A stretch of DNA of 64,000 bases from Sphaerulina vaccinii (lineage: Eukaryota > Ascomycota > Dothideomycetes > Mycosphaerellales > Mycosphaerellaceae), in the NCBI GenBank assembly GCA_022570795.1, contig JAKUDP010000009.1, positions 310,001-374,000 of the forward strand, read 5' to 3'. Shown here one piece after another: positions 44,230 through 54,891 of this stretch (its first letter is position 1; each line of letters starts with the position of its first letter). The notes below the pieces were generated by a model. It did not search any database and was not told the DNA's origin. It worked only from the letters and a program-made list of their open reading frames with translations. Both the position numbers and the translations under genes were made by a program.

Positions 44230-45348
44230 CTATCCTCGTAGCTAGAAGTACCTATAGGTATAGACAAAGACGACTAGAAGGAGGTATATAGTTAGCTATA
44301 GAATATCTTCTACGTACCTAGCAAGGCCTATAAGATAACTTCGCTCTAGGTATATAATACTATAGTTAAGCTCTATAGCTATATTATACTCTATAATACT
44401 CTGTCTTAGTTCTTTAGCTACTTTAATAAAACAATTAGTAGCTTAGATAGAAGAGTTAGCCGAATTGCTTAGTATATAGCTCTAATTATAGACAAGTCCG
44501 AGTATTACTTGCCTAGACTATTTAATAAGGGATAGGGGAAGTACTAAGAGGTATACGACTTTAGATAGGAGCCTATAGAGATTAACTTATAGAGTACTAG
44601 AATAAGATTAGTTGTACTATATAGCTATTACCTAAGTTTGCGCAATAAGCGCAACTCTGAGCTAATTAGATCTATAGCTATACTTAATAAAACAAAGTAT
44701 AACAAAACTAACTACTACTACTTCTAGTATAGCCCGACTAATAGGATAAAGGGCCTATTCAAGGTATATATACAAATAGCGCTTATAGAGGATTCTAATT
44801 ATAATAATTCGGAAGACTTCTTATATAGAGATACCTATACTAGCTGCATCTGGCAGTCCAAGTATAACAAGTATATAATCGGTCTATACTAGAAGGGCCT
44901 AGGTTATAAGGCTACTATACGAAAGAAGTATAAGTAGCTATTAATAGCAGCTTAGAGGGCTATCTTCTCTATACCTAATAACAACTTCTATAATCTACCT
45001 AATATAACTAGCTTCGATAAGAATCTTACTCTAGCCTTATACTTTATATATACTTTGAGAACTAATAGCCTTATATAAGGCTTAGAAATACTAATTGCGC
45101 CTAAGAATCGCTACTAGGCATTTATATATCTCGGCTTTACTTGGAATATAGCTAATAGTAACTATAACAACTTCCTATACTATATAAAGAACTTAGCTAA
45201 GGCCCTACTTATAGCTATTTATATAGAGATTACTAAGGATACTACTATTAACTTAGACCTTAAAGGCAACTCGTTATCTAAGAAGGAGTATAATTCTAAG
45301 GATAATAGGCTTCTTAGCAACGTAGGTACTAATATAGATATATCTTAA
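44230..45348 (+). pseudogene. unrecognised RIP-degraded reading frame
   Basis: A plus-strand frame of about 370 codons is readable through TAG codons and ends with TAA at about 45346. Readable pieces include RIAQYIALIIDKSEYYLPRL, LRNKRNSELIRSIAILNK and LTLALYFIYTLRTNSLI. It is Asn-, Tyr- and Lys-rich, partly because RIP has changed codons. I do not recognise the family. It is the third gene in the block on the same strand, so it could be an accessory protein of the same element. Confidence 0.45.
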
Positions 45349-45589
45349 AGATAAGTCTAAAAGTAGTTAAGTATAGATAAGATTAACTAAGATTAACTAA
45401 TACTCTAAGGAAGTATATAAGGAGTGCTCTCTACTACTACTACTACAGCCGGGCTACTAGCTACCGACAGCAAGGTATTATAAGTAGTATAGTAGGCTTT
45501 TAGATTCTCTAAATAAAGTTTTATAATCTCTATAACTATCTAAAGCCTCTCTAAGTATCTATATATTCATTTGCCTATATTTCAAAATC

Positions 45590-45613
45590 GAGCTAATTAG
45601 TATATGCCAAAAG
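45590..45613 (-). repeat. candidate right terminal inverted repeat
   Basis: Reverse-complement partner of 35576-35600, located exactly where the base composition returns to normal. Confidence 0.45.
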
Positions 45614-46143
45614 TGCTAGTTAGGCCCTCAGACTGCCTGCGGCAAGATTCCGAATGAGGACTAGTTTGCCAAGGCAGTATAATGACTGAGACTAGAGCAA
45701 TCCTGGAGCAAGGTCCCACTTTCTTGGCTATACTGCATACTTTGGCATACATCAATCGCCCGAGCGCGAGGACACGACGTAGCGGTGGCCGAAAGGCCCA
45801 TGAACATGAGCTGAAGATGATTTCGAGGGGCAAAGACGTCCTTCCCAAAGGGAACCTCGTATATGCGTTCGAAAGCGCCACTTTGCATGTGCCACAAGGA
45901 CATCTTGTGCTATTCGCGCTTCTGGTTAGTGCATATATGTACCTCTATCGTGACATTCATGATCCCAGTGGTAGACGTATTCTAAGCCAGTACCACAAAC
46001 TCGCAAATCTCGACTTGTTGCTCCCAAACACCATCGCTAGAAATGCTTTTTGCTCGCTGTTCCATCGTAAGTACAATACATTACTGCAACCCCACCCATA
46101 TGCTTCGTCATGCGTATACGCTTCACATGCCTTCGAAAAGCTA
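45614..46143. other. intergenic, no gene seen
   Basis: GC-normal from the right RIP edge to the stop of the adhesin gene. A 155-codon frame is open on the plus strand (45682-46149), but its content looks random and it overlaps the adhesin end. Confidence 0.5.
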
Positions 46144-49100
46144 TCATAACCAGAATGCCAACATCAAAGTGCCAAGTGTGACCATCACTCCAGCAACATT
46201 GATACAAATGAAAGTAGAAGCACCATTTTCGTCATCTGCAAACTGCCCAGTTGGTGAGGCACTTGACAAGGAAGCGCCTTCGGTTGCTGCTACGCCATTG
46301 ACGAGATTCGTGCTGGTGATCGTGGCAGGAGTCGCTGTAGCAGGGAAAAGCGTCTCAAATACTGTGGCCGCTGCCTGACCGTTCGCGCCGATTTCCACTA
46401 TCTCCAGCACAGTAGCGTGCGAAGAAAGGCTCACTATGTATGTGTGTCCTGCAATGGTGACCGTGTCGATTCCTCTGGGGGTCAGAGTCTGTCCGTCTAC
46501 CAGGTATGTAGCACCATTGTTGATAGCACTGAATTGCTCGCCACCGATTGTGAGAACAGGTGCACCTGTAGGAGCAACTCCGTATGCATCTTCGATGTTT
46601 GATGTCGTTGTCAAACCATCCCAGCCAACGACGACTGCTGTCCCTGCCGAGAGGAGTGAGATGGTCTCGTCGCCATTGATTCCATGTAACGTCATCACGC
46701 CTCCTGGTGTCAAGGTTCCGCCATCGATGATGTATGTCGCGCCAGATCCTGCATTGTACTCAACTGCTGAGTACGTGTTACCATCAACAGTCAATATCGG
46801 AGCGCCTCCAGGGCCTGCACCAACTATGCCCACATATGACGAGAACGTGTGACCACTCGCAATTGTGACCAGTTTATTGGCTTCCGGATTGAGCGAAACT
46901 GTTTCGAGACCAGAAACTCCATTGAACGTAATCGCGCCTCCTGGAGTCAAAGTCTGGCCGGAAACGATATAGGAAGCTCCTCCGTTGGGTTCCACCGCTT
47001 TCCCATCAAGAATCAAAGCAGGTGCAGCGGTTATGGTAGCAAGATTAGCTGCAGAAGCTTTCGCGGTATCGATCGATCGTGCTATACCATTGATGATGAT
47101 GCTTTGACCAGATGCAGGAAGTGATATGGTTGTGCCTGACACTATCACTTCGCCACCAGGTGTCAGTAGACTTGAGCCTATATCGTATGTCGAGCCCAGA
47201 TTGGCCTTGTAGACCTTGTTTCCTATCGTGAGCAAAGGTGCAGGAGTTATTACAGGTGCCGACAGATCTCGGGTCTTGCCATTGACGAGAAGTTGTGTTA
47301 CACTTGGTCCCAAGCTCAAAGTGGTTCCTGAGATGACGACCGAGCCCCCAGCAGTGAGAATAGAGCCATCCACGTTATACTGCGTGGCAGCGTTCGCGGT
47401 ATAGGTCTTTGTGCCAATAGTAAGAACCGGTATGTTAGCAGCTGCACCTACGTTACCTTGGCCAGAGATATTGATCGTTGAGCCGCCGAGCGTCACAGCT
47501 GTTCCCACGGAATTGAGAGATACTGTCGTGCCATCTACCGTAATGGAAGAGCCTGCTAGCAATGTCTGCCCGCCAATGATTAGACCATCACCAACACGCG
47601 TGGCACTCAGCACAGAAGTTCCAATAGTCAATGAGGGACTCTCTGTACTCAAAGAATGTCCAATTTCGACGACACTGCCGCCAATGATCACAGCCCCGGC
47701 ACCTAGATCAAGCGCAATTGCTTGACCAGCTACTGTAACCGATGAGCCTCCGGGAGTTAGAGTCTGGCCATCAATGACAAGACCATTTTCGACGTTAGTG
47801 GCAACAAACACAGATGTGCCAATGATCAGTGCATGGTTGTTGGAGCCCCCAGAGCCAGAGCTGGCACTATTGCTAATTGGAGATGTAAGGCCTCCGATTC
47901 CCGCAGCGATGGCACTGGCTGCTGCATATGAAGTGTATGTCGCTTGTGCATTGCTCAGGACTTGAAGTGCATTAGTTGGCTGAGCAGCGCTATCGATGGC
48001 GGATATCACTCTCCCAACATCAACGCCGCCTTCATTGGCTGGAATTGACCCAGATACCCGTGTCGCTGTCACTAATTGGCCACCAAATTGCGCAGTGACG
48101 ACGCTTTGGGTTGGACGCACAGAAATGGCCAGTGTGATATCGCTGCTTTCGATGTGTGCGACGAATGGAACGACGATGAAGCCACCTCCATCGTCATTCT
48201 CACTCGTGTCATAACCACCACTGATCACAACGCCGCTACCACTTGTGCTTTGAGACGACTTCCGCCTTGTCTTGCTTGGTACATCCAGACTATCAGCAGA
48301 TGTCTCGACATGAACAGTCAATGGAACCAGGAGTGTTCCAGTCTCTGTTGGGGTCGTTTCCACTAGAGACAATCCCGATGGTAAAGTGGCAGTTGGCGTT
48401 TCGAGCGAGGCGGCTGGAGCTAGTACTCCCTGCTTGAGAGACGCCGCTGCTGCCACCACTTTCTCCACCACAACCACAACTGTGGGCTCAGCAACAAATG
48501 TGCCTAATGCCAAGCCCATTGGCAGCTGGACGTCAGCCTCACCCAGAGCTTGAAGAAGAGCTGCATTCCTCTTGCCCAGTTTGCCGACTGCCACCGAGGC
48601 GTTCGCTGCAGTGCCCCCTTCATATTCAAACGCTGCTGGCTCATCAAGATCGTATACCTCGGTCGACTCGATGCAGGCAACAGTGCCATTCCAGTGGCGG
48701 TAGGATCTTCTACTCACAATCTCATACTGCGAGAAGTGAATTACGCTTTTCGTCGTGCTAGTGTATGTCATACTCCCACCGTTGGCATCATGAACAGTGA
48801 TTGCAGCTGGCGTGGGTGTGGTGACCACATCAGGGATGTCTCCAGTAGAGCTTGTCGCCTCTATAGGCCTATAAGCCGTCTGCTCGACAGTAGAAGTTAC
48901 AAGTGCCAGTGGGGTCGGAGTGTCGGAGCATGAATACTGTAGTTGGGTCTGATTGAGCTGTACATCGAAAGTTGTGGCTGTTCGACACGCAGGGTTCTCT
49001 ATGGCCGAGGTGACATTGAGTGAGGTCGTTGCTGGCAGCAAGGTCCATCCTGTTGACGTCTCATTCTCGTTGAACTTGATCAGAAAGGTAGAGTCGACTT

Positions 49101-49959
49101 GAGTATAAGTTTTGGGATACCAATAGTCAAGAGATGCGTTCCTAATGTTCAGCGTTGCGCCTGTACAGAACGTCGGCCGTGGAGGGTCAAGCAAAGGCCT
49201 TGAGCCGGCCGACAGGTTCCCTGTGAACTCTGCGTGTCCAGTGCCCAGTGCTGAAATTGAAAGCTTCGATGACAGCATTGACCACAAACGTGACGTGGGA
49301 TGTACTAAGCCACTGCTATTCGTGATCCTCAACACCAAGCTCGAAGAGTTGAGATGCTGGGTTTGTGCAAAAGTGTCGCCACTGTTATTGGAATAGGCCG
49401 AAGATCTCGATACTGCTGTAGGTCCAATTCGAGTGGTATTGGAAGCGCTATTTTCTGAGTTAGGGGCATAAATGGCAGTCGTTCCGCTGTAGCTGCTGTT
49501 CGAAAGCACGACAGATGTCTCGTATACAACGATCTTGGTGGGAACATGGCTGCTGTTGTATGTCTGTACCGTAGGCAGGCCGTACCGGGCTTCTGTCCCG
49601 TCTTTGGTGTTATATGTCGAAGGAGGTTCCAGTATCGATGATGTGGCGGCCAGATATGCATCACTACTGTTAGCGCGAGACGACGTCGTCCTTGCTATCT
49701 CAATATCTTGTATCGTGTATGTTTCGCTGTTCGCCGTGTCTGGGTCGACTGTGCTTGATCTCGGAGACGCAAATGGGAGTCCTCCAGAAGAGTGTGATGT
49801 CGACCCAGTGCCGATGGGGTAGAGTGGACTGCTGAAGTCTGCACGGCGCTCATACGGCCTTGGATGACGATATGGACCATGAGGTAGTTGTTCGAGTCTT
49901 TCCGCCGCTGCGATTGTAGCAAGTAACGCTAGCAAAATATCTGCCGCGCGCGGCACCAT
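46144..49959 (-). CDS. GPI-type surface protein with seven internal repeats
   Basis: 1271 residues, intronless, ATG start. A signal peptide (residues about 1-19, ending TIAAAE) and a C-terminal hydrophobic tail without charged residues (VAGVMVTLGTLMLAFWL) suggest a GPI-anchored wall protein. The first half is Ser/Thr/Asn-rich with many NxS/T sites and one Cys-containing region. The C-terminal half holds about seven copies of a 55-75-residue beta-rich unit of the form LTIGxxxYxA...Y.(V/I).GxxLTPGG..xxSGTxxSL. Examples are VLTIGTKTYTAN, LLTIGNKVYKAN, ILTVDGNTYSA and VLTIGGEQFSA, each followed by a TLTPGG-like turn. I know of no assigned function; adhesion or wall structure is likely. The repeats are diverged, so this is an old duplication. 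Confidence 0.85.
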   Translation of the reverse strand: MVPRAADILLALLATIAAAERLEQLPHGPYRHPRPYERRADFSSPLYPIGTGSTSHSSGGLPFASPRSSTVDPDTANSETYTIQDIEIARTTSSRANSSDAYLAATSSILEPPSTYNTKDGTEARYGLPTVQTYNSSHVPTKIVVYETSVVLSNSSYSGTTAIYAPNSENSASNTTRIGPTAVSRSSAYSNNSGDTFAQTQHLNSSSLVLRITNSSGLVHPTSRLWSMLSSKLSISALGTGHAEFTGNLSAGSRPLLDPPRPTFCTGATLNIRNASLDYWYPKTYTQVDSTFLIKFNENETSTGWTLLPATTSLNVTSAIENPACRTATTFDVQLNQTQLQYSCSDTPTPLALVTSTVEQTAYRPIEATSSTGDIPDVVTTPTPAAITVHDANGGSMTYTSTTKSVIHFSQYEIVSRRSYRHWNGTVACIESTEVYDLDEPAAFEYEGGTAANASVAVGKLGKRNAALLQALGEADVQLPMGLALGTFVAEPTVVVVVEKVVAAAASLKQGVLAPAASLETPTATLPSGLSLVETTPTETGTLLVPLTVHVETSADSLDVPSKTRRKSSQSTSGSGVVISGGYDTSENDDGGGFIVVPFVAHIESSDITLAISVRPTQSVVTAQFGGQLVTATRVSGSIPANEGGVDVGRVISAIDSAAQPTNALQVLSNAQATYTSYAAASAIAAGIGGLTSPISNSASSGSGGSNNHALIIGTSVFVATNVENGLVIDGQTLTPGGSSVTVAGQAIALDLGAGAVIIGGSVVEIGHSLSTESPSLTIGTSVLSATRVGDGLIIGGQTLLAGSSITVDGTTVSLNSVGTAVTLGGSTINISGQGNVGAAANIPVLTIGTKTYTANAATQYNVDGSILTAGGSVVISGTTLSLGPSVTQLLVNGKTRDLSAPVITPAPLLTIGNKVYKANLGSTYDIGSSLLTPGGEVIVSGTTISLPASGQSIIINGIARSIDTAKASAANLATITAAPALILDGKAVEPNGGASYIVSGQTLTPGGAITFNGVSGLETVSLNPEANKLVTIASGHTFSSYVGIVGAGPGGAPILTVDGNTYSAVEYNAGSGATYIIDGGTLTPGGVMTLHGINGDETISLLSAGTAVVVGWDGLTTTSNIEDAYGVAPTGAPVLTIGGEQFSAINNGATYLVDGQTLTPRGIDTVTIAGHTYIVSLSSHATVLEIVEIGANGQAAATVFETLFPATATPATITSTNLVNGVAATEGASLSSASPTGQFADDENGASTFICINVAGVMVTLGTLMLAFWL

Positions 49960-51526
49960 CTTAGACTTTGAGGCCTTCTTGAGCGACTGCGTTTCGTTCG
50001 TCCATGCACCAGTATCAACGCTTCAATGCATGGCTGTAGTGATAGAGCTATTGATGCAGTGATCGCCCTTACTACCACTAGTCTGCTAGAGTCAGATACA
50101 GCTGGGGTTGGCGAAGCAGAGATTCAAAGATAGGTCGGCTGCTAGTCATCAGCAAGTAATGTTCGGACTCGCGTGCTGAGTTGAGGCGCTTGATTTACGC
50201 CATCGTTCCAGATCCACGATTGCTAGCAGGCATCATGCAGGACTCTCGCGTGTTTCAGCGCTGCTTGGTCGTTCCTCCGATGTGGCTTCGGGGCCTCATC
50301 CTCGTGCCGGGCGGGGATGCCGACTTTCTGGTATGCGAAGTCTTGCCTATATGTATAGTTCCCTTGCGTGAACGACGACTAGAAGGGTGCGCTGTGATGG
50401 ACCTTGCATGGAGCTGTCATCGTTTTGTGCTCCCCACACGTCGAGAACGGGGAACCAAGGCCTTTACAAATGCCAAATGAAGACATGGACCTGTCGCACA
50501 GCATTAGCGCATTCAAGTCAAGCAAGATTCTAAATGTAATAATGGCGAGTTCTTTCCAGAAGAACAGCGGGAAGAAGGCTAAGAGCCGATGCATAGGAGA
50601 CTCTTCAAGCTCAGGGAGTGCGGCAGTGTCTGCAGCGAGTCAGCAAAGCATCTTTTCTTCATTCGATTCATGCCATATTGTTGATCTTCAGCGGGTTTCG
50701 CAAGGTGGAGTGAGACGCTCACACCTACGTGACCACTGACCACTTCACCCACTTCACCGTGCTTGGCCGTTCCTTCGGCTGCCCTCTTGCCGGTGTGGCT
50801 GGGATCCTTCCAACACATCAAGGGTCAGGAGCCAAGCATGTCCATATCGCCGTTAGCGATGCCCAAATCGTGAACGTCGTGCAGAGACGATGCAAGGTTG
50901 CACTTCGCTTCCAGCGAAAGTGACCCGATGGTAAGGCGAAGTTGCCTCCTGTACATGTTGCTGCAATGCACTTTGCTTACCACAGCAGTGTGCCGGACAG
51001 CTCGCCTGCTAGCAATAATATGTAGAGTAATAGTCGCGTGTCCCTGTCCCTGTCCTAGTCGTGAACATGTACCAATCGTGCGTCGTACGCACCTCGAAAC
51101 CACGCCGCAAACACGAGCTGAACATTCGTTGCTTCGAGGCCACCCGTCTCTCCAGCCTATCGACAGCCACGCTGCAGGTTCCGCTGGCTTTGCGTTCGCC
51201 GCCATCGAGAGTTCTCCCGGCGGAAGGATCAGCTTGGCCTGCAAGAGGCATAGCCCTGCAGCAGCCAAGAACGCCGATGGGTGGTGCCCTTGGGACGGGG
51301 TAGGCGACTTCTTGTGCGCTGCTATGAGTGTCCTCTAGTCTCCTCTGCCCTTGTATCTCACAGAGCACGATCCTGCGATGCTGTTGTCGTCGTTGTTCTT
51401 CGCAGCACGTTGGCCTGGGATTCAGGCACGCTGGTCGTACTGAGAAGACTTGTCACCTCCCCGCCACCCAGCTCGCCGAGTCGTGTTCGTGTCGCGTCAG
51501 AAGTCGAACGGCGACGTTGGTTCGCG
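49960..51526. other. long divergent intergenic region
   Basis: About 1.57 kb between two genes transcribed away from each other, both encoding surface proteins. The reading frame of the downstream gene is open to 51281, but the leader lacks signal-peptide character. No RNA gene was recognised. Confidence 0.45.
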
Positions 51527-53673
51527 ATGGGCTCCTTCCTCAAGACAATCTGGCTCCTGCCTCACGCACTTCTTGCCATTACGATAGCACACGCGAACGC
51601 CGTCTCTCTCGCCACCCGCGCCGAAAACACGACCTCAATACCCGCACCGATTGCATTCAATCCGGATCAGAACTGGGATGGCATTGACGGGGAGTGGTCA
51701 TCGTTCACGCTGCGAGTTGGCACACCCGCGCAATACGTGCGCACATTTATCTCGTTCGCGTCGTATCAGACATGGGTAGTGCTGCCTCAAGGTTGTAATG
51801 CAGCTTCAAGTCAGTCGGAGTGCATAGCATCAAGAGGTGGCATATACGACAATAGCTCCTCCACCACGTTCACTTACCAAGGTCTCTACGACTTATCGGT
51901 TGCAAGGAACCTTGGCTACAAGGGCAATGCCATATATGGCTTCGATACCGTGGGCCTCGGAATGGAAGGCGAGGGTGGCCCATCTCTGCTTCATACAACT
52001 GTGGGAGCGCTAGCTGTCGAGGACTTTTGGACTGGCATCTTTGGAGTGAATCCAAAACCCACGAACTTCAGTAAGCAAAGTAGTAGGCAGAAGGCATGGC
52101 CTCTCTACAGTGTCTCACCAAGGTCGCGCTCACTAAGACGTCGAGCTTGGGAACAGACACCAACGAGACAGCCTGCGTAGTTTTCAGAGATACTTGCTAA
52201 CCCTTCTACCCACTACTTTTAGGCAGCTATGATGATGGATCTCCCAGCTACATGACTTTGCTTAAGCAGCAAAACTACATCCCTAGCGTCTCGTTCGGCT
52301 ATACCGCTGGAGCAAAGTACCGTTATACAGGCGTCCTAGCATCGTTGACGTTGGGTGGCTACGACACTGGAAAGTTCATTGCCAACAATCTGACGTTCGT
52401 GTTCGCGGCTGATAACGAACGCGACATAGTGGTGGGCATCCAGTCAATTCAGACGCCCTCCAATGTTTCCTCATCTCCGGTTCCCACGGAACTGCTTCCA
52501 AACCCCATATACGCCTACATCGACAGCACCGTGCCTTCGATTTATCTACCTATCGAGGCATGTGAGGTGTTTGAGTATGAATTCGGTCTCGTCTACGACA
52601 ATACGACTAAATTATACACTGTCAACGACACACTCCACGATGCACTGATACAGCGGAACGCCAGTATCACCTTCAATCTCGGACAAGGTCTGGCAGGTGG
52701 GCAAGTGGTCCAAATTACGCTTCCATATGCATCGTTCGATCTGATCGCGAAACCTCCTTACAAAGGCTTGGCGGATAACACACGTTATTTCCCGCTACAG
52801 CGTGCTCAGAACAGCAGTCAGTATACACTTGGCCGGACATTCATGCAAGAAGCATATATCAGCGTCGATTGGGAGTCAGCAAGATTCAATGTTTCTCAAG
52901 TGCTATGGAATCAGACCCCACAGCAACATCTTGTGCCAATACTACCCAGTTCGAATGACGGCGGATCTGGATCCGGCTCGAGTGGCTCAACCTCCGGCTT
53001 AACGACTGGCGCCATTGCTGGTGTAGCAGTGGGAGCAGTCGCTGCAATCGTCCTGGTTGGCGTCCTGCTTCTCTTTTGGGTTCGTCGGAAGAGGCATGCA
53101 GCAGCAGCACGCCTTGCGACCAACGAAAAGCTTGACGATGACGCGAGCAGCGCCACCTTGAGACGAAGTGACAGTGGGTATCACAAGCCGGAACTGGAGG
53201 GCTCTACTGCCTACAGCGAGAACAAGCGACTATTGTCCCATGGCATAGGCCCAGGTACACCAAGTACATCGAATCCGTCCAGTCCAGGATACTTCATGAG
53301 CGTTGCAGGCGCTTCAAGCCCTTCAACCCCCAGTGCCGGGGAAGGTACACACTCTAGCTCACAAAGTGGTGCTCTATTTCCTCCAATTTCTGCTGTCAGT
53401 GAAGCCGACAGTCGGGAGCGGCATGTCTTTGAGATGCCAGGAGATATGCCTGCTATCCGAGAGAAGGACGGCAAAGCTCTCAGCGAAAAGGAAGCTTTGC
53501 AGTACCGAGAGCAAGTCTACAACGGAATTGTATCTACGACTCCCACCTCATCGGAGCACCCACGCGAAGGCGTCAGAGAACCCCGGCGAGTCAACCCCGA
53601 TGAGATTGTCGAGGCGGCACACAAGCGATTCTCGTTCGAAGGGGGTGCCAGCGAGCAAGAACTTTACGACTAA
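51527..53673 (+). CDS. membrane aspartic-protease-like protein, probably inactive
   Basis: Two exons (51527-52070, 52223-53673) with a 152-bp intron (gtaagc, branch gctaac, tttag) give 664 residues. A signal peptide (about 1-25) is followed by a pepsin-fold domain (about 50-425), a Gly/Ser linker, one transmembrane helix (about 445-468, AIAGVAVGAVAAIVLVGVLL) followed by RRKRH, and a 190-residue Ser/Pro-rich cytoplasmic tail. The first active-site motif, normally DTGS, reads FISFASYQTWV, so the catalytic Asp is gone. The second reads YIDSTVPSIYLP. Other pepsin landmarks remain (LTLGGYDTGKF, YTLGRTFMQEAYISVDW). It is therefore likely a receptor or sensor with a protease fold. The start at 51527 (MGSFLKT) directly opens the signal peptide. 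Confidence 0.85.
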
Positions 53674-54152
53674 TGTTGAACGTGTTGATATGTATATGGA
53701 AGCGAGGCGTTGGGGAGTGATCACTAAGACAGGCACACCAGCTATCAGTACATGTTTTGGATATCCTAGGACTATGCGCCTAGTCACACCTTACACCAGT
53801 GTATAAAATGTAATGCACAGTCCAAGACTCCAGCGACCACTTTCAGAATGACACTCCTAGGAGCTAATGCGCTACGCACATGCTCATTGATCGTCGGAAA
53901 GTCATCACACGATCGATTGCAGATGGCGCTGTACCTGCATGACGACAATCAGCCTTCACTTACCACTTACCACCACATGACATCACTAAAGTATAAGTTT
54001 ACCACTTCTTCAAGTATGGAGGGGTACATTTCTTCTTTGTACAATCATCACCATCTACATATACTACCATCTTCACAATAGCTCCATTCTTCGGCTCACG
54101 AGGAAGGAAACTATCTCGAACCTTCAATCCATACCCCAACAACATCAACACA
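53674..54152. other. intergenic, no gene seen
   Basis: About 480 bp between same-strand genes. It ends with a C/A-rich leader (caacaacatcaacacaatg) directly before the next start codon, typical of fungal promoters and 5' leaders. Confidence 0.5.
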
Positions 54153-54641
54153 ATGTCTAGCTCACAAGACCCAATCGAGATCGCGAAGCAAGCCGAGCGT
54201 GATCTGAACACACAAGAAGCCAAGGGTAACACGAAGAGAGCAGGTGATGAAGGTGAGTACCCTATCATCAATACCTACGAGCAAGCCCAGACTTCAGTCT
54301 ACTAACACGACTCAGTGGGCGCCTCGGGCATCGATGAGAGCGCTACATCCAAGTTCCCCGGCTCGACAGTAACAGTAGGAGGCCAAGGACAAGGCGACAA
54401 CCGTGAGATCCCAATTGAGGAGGGAGGAAGCATCAACAAGGAGACTGGACAGTGAGTCGTCAGAGAAGGGTATGCATTGTCATTGGGACAACATCTGACA
54501 TGTCGTAGGCCAACCAAGGCGAAGGATTTTGAGGGAGTTGGAGGTCCGGAGGAAAAGGCTGCCATTGATGCCAGCAACCGAGGAGGAGATGATGATATCA
54601 CTAGCAATGTGAGACAAGGAGGGGAGACTCGTCGACCATAG
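54153..54641 (+). CDS. small conserved fungal protein, three exons
   Basis: Exons 54153-54252, 54316-54451 and 54509-54641 give 122 residues. Both introns are standard: gtgagt...ctaacacgactcag (63 bp) and gtgagt...gtcgtag (57 bp). The product starts MSSSQDPIEIAKQAERDL and contains GIDESATSKFPGS, NREIPIEEGGSINKETGQ, AKDFEGVGGPEEKA and RQGGETRRP. It is hydrophilic, Gly- and acid-rich, without Cys or a signal peptide, and probably largely unstructured. It matches, from memory, a widespread small ascomycete family of unknown function. The exons are each too short to stand out as open frames; joining them gives one frame from ATG to TAG with every splice codon sensible (E-V-G, G-Q-P). Confidence 0.85.
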
Positions 54642-54891
54642 ACTCAACGACCAGGATAACAGCAGGAGCTACGAACAGATCTTGAAATTTGAAAGCAAGA
54701 CAAAGCATGAATGTTGAGCATTTCAATTGCCAAACAACAGCATGGTACCAATTACCAGCCAACGACGCCATCTATGAATCCCATGGTACAGCTTTCCTGA
54801 GACGTTGTCATCGTCTATGCATAATGCCACTTCCTCCCTCCTGCCAACGCCAAATTTCATACAGTCAATGTTTGCTAACATGCTAGTATTT

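Larger units (their letters stand above)
35576..45613 (+). mobile_element. ~10-kb RIP-degraded block, candidate TIR-bounded element
   Basis: This whole AT-rich, CpA-depleted block carries three decayed reading frames, all on the plus strand (helicase, DUF6589-like, unknown), plus two tandem arrays. Its edges share an imperfect inverted repeat: 35576-35600 (ends taattagctt) and 45590-45613 (starts gagctaatta), each with a cttttggc/t block at the outer end when read inward. The composition changes sharply within about 30 bp of each repeat. No target duplication is visible next to the repeats. A single large element explains shared strand, edges and RIP, but independent insertions side by side remain possible. 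Confidence 0.5.

Noticed and set aside
45682..46149. 155-codon open frame on the plus strand
   Set aside because: No domain, no sensible composition, and it overlaps the stop of the adhesin gene.
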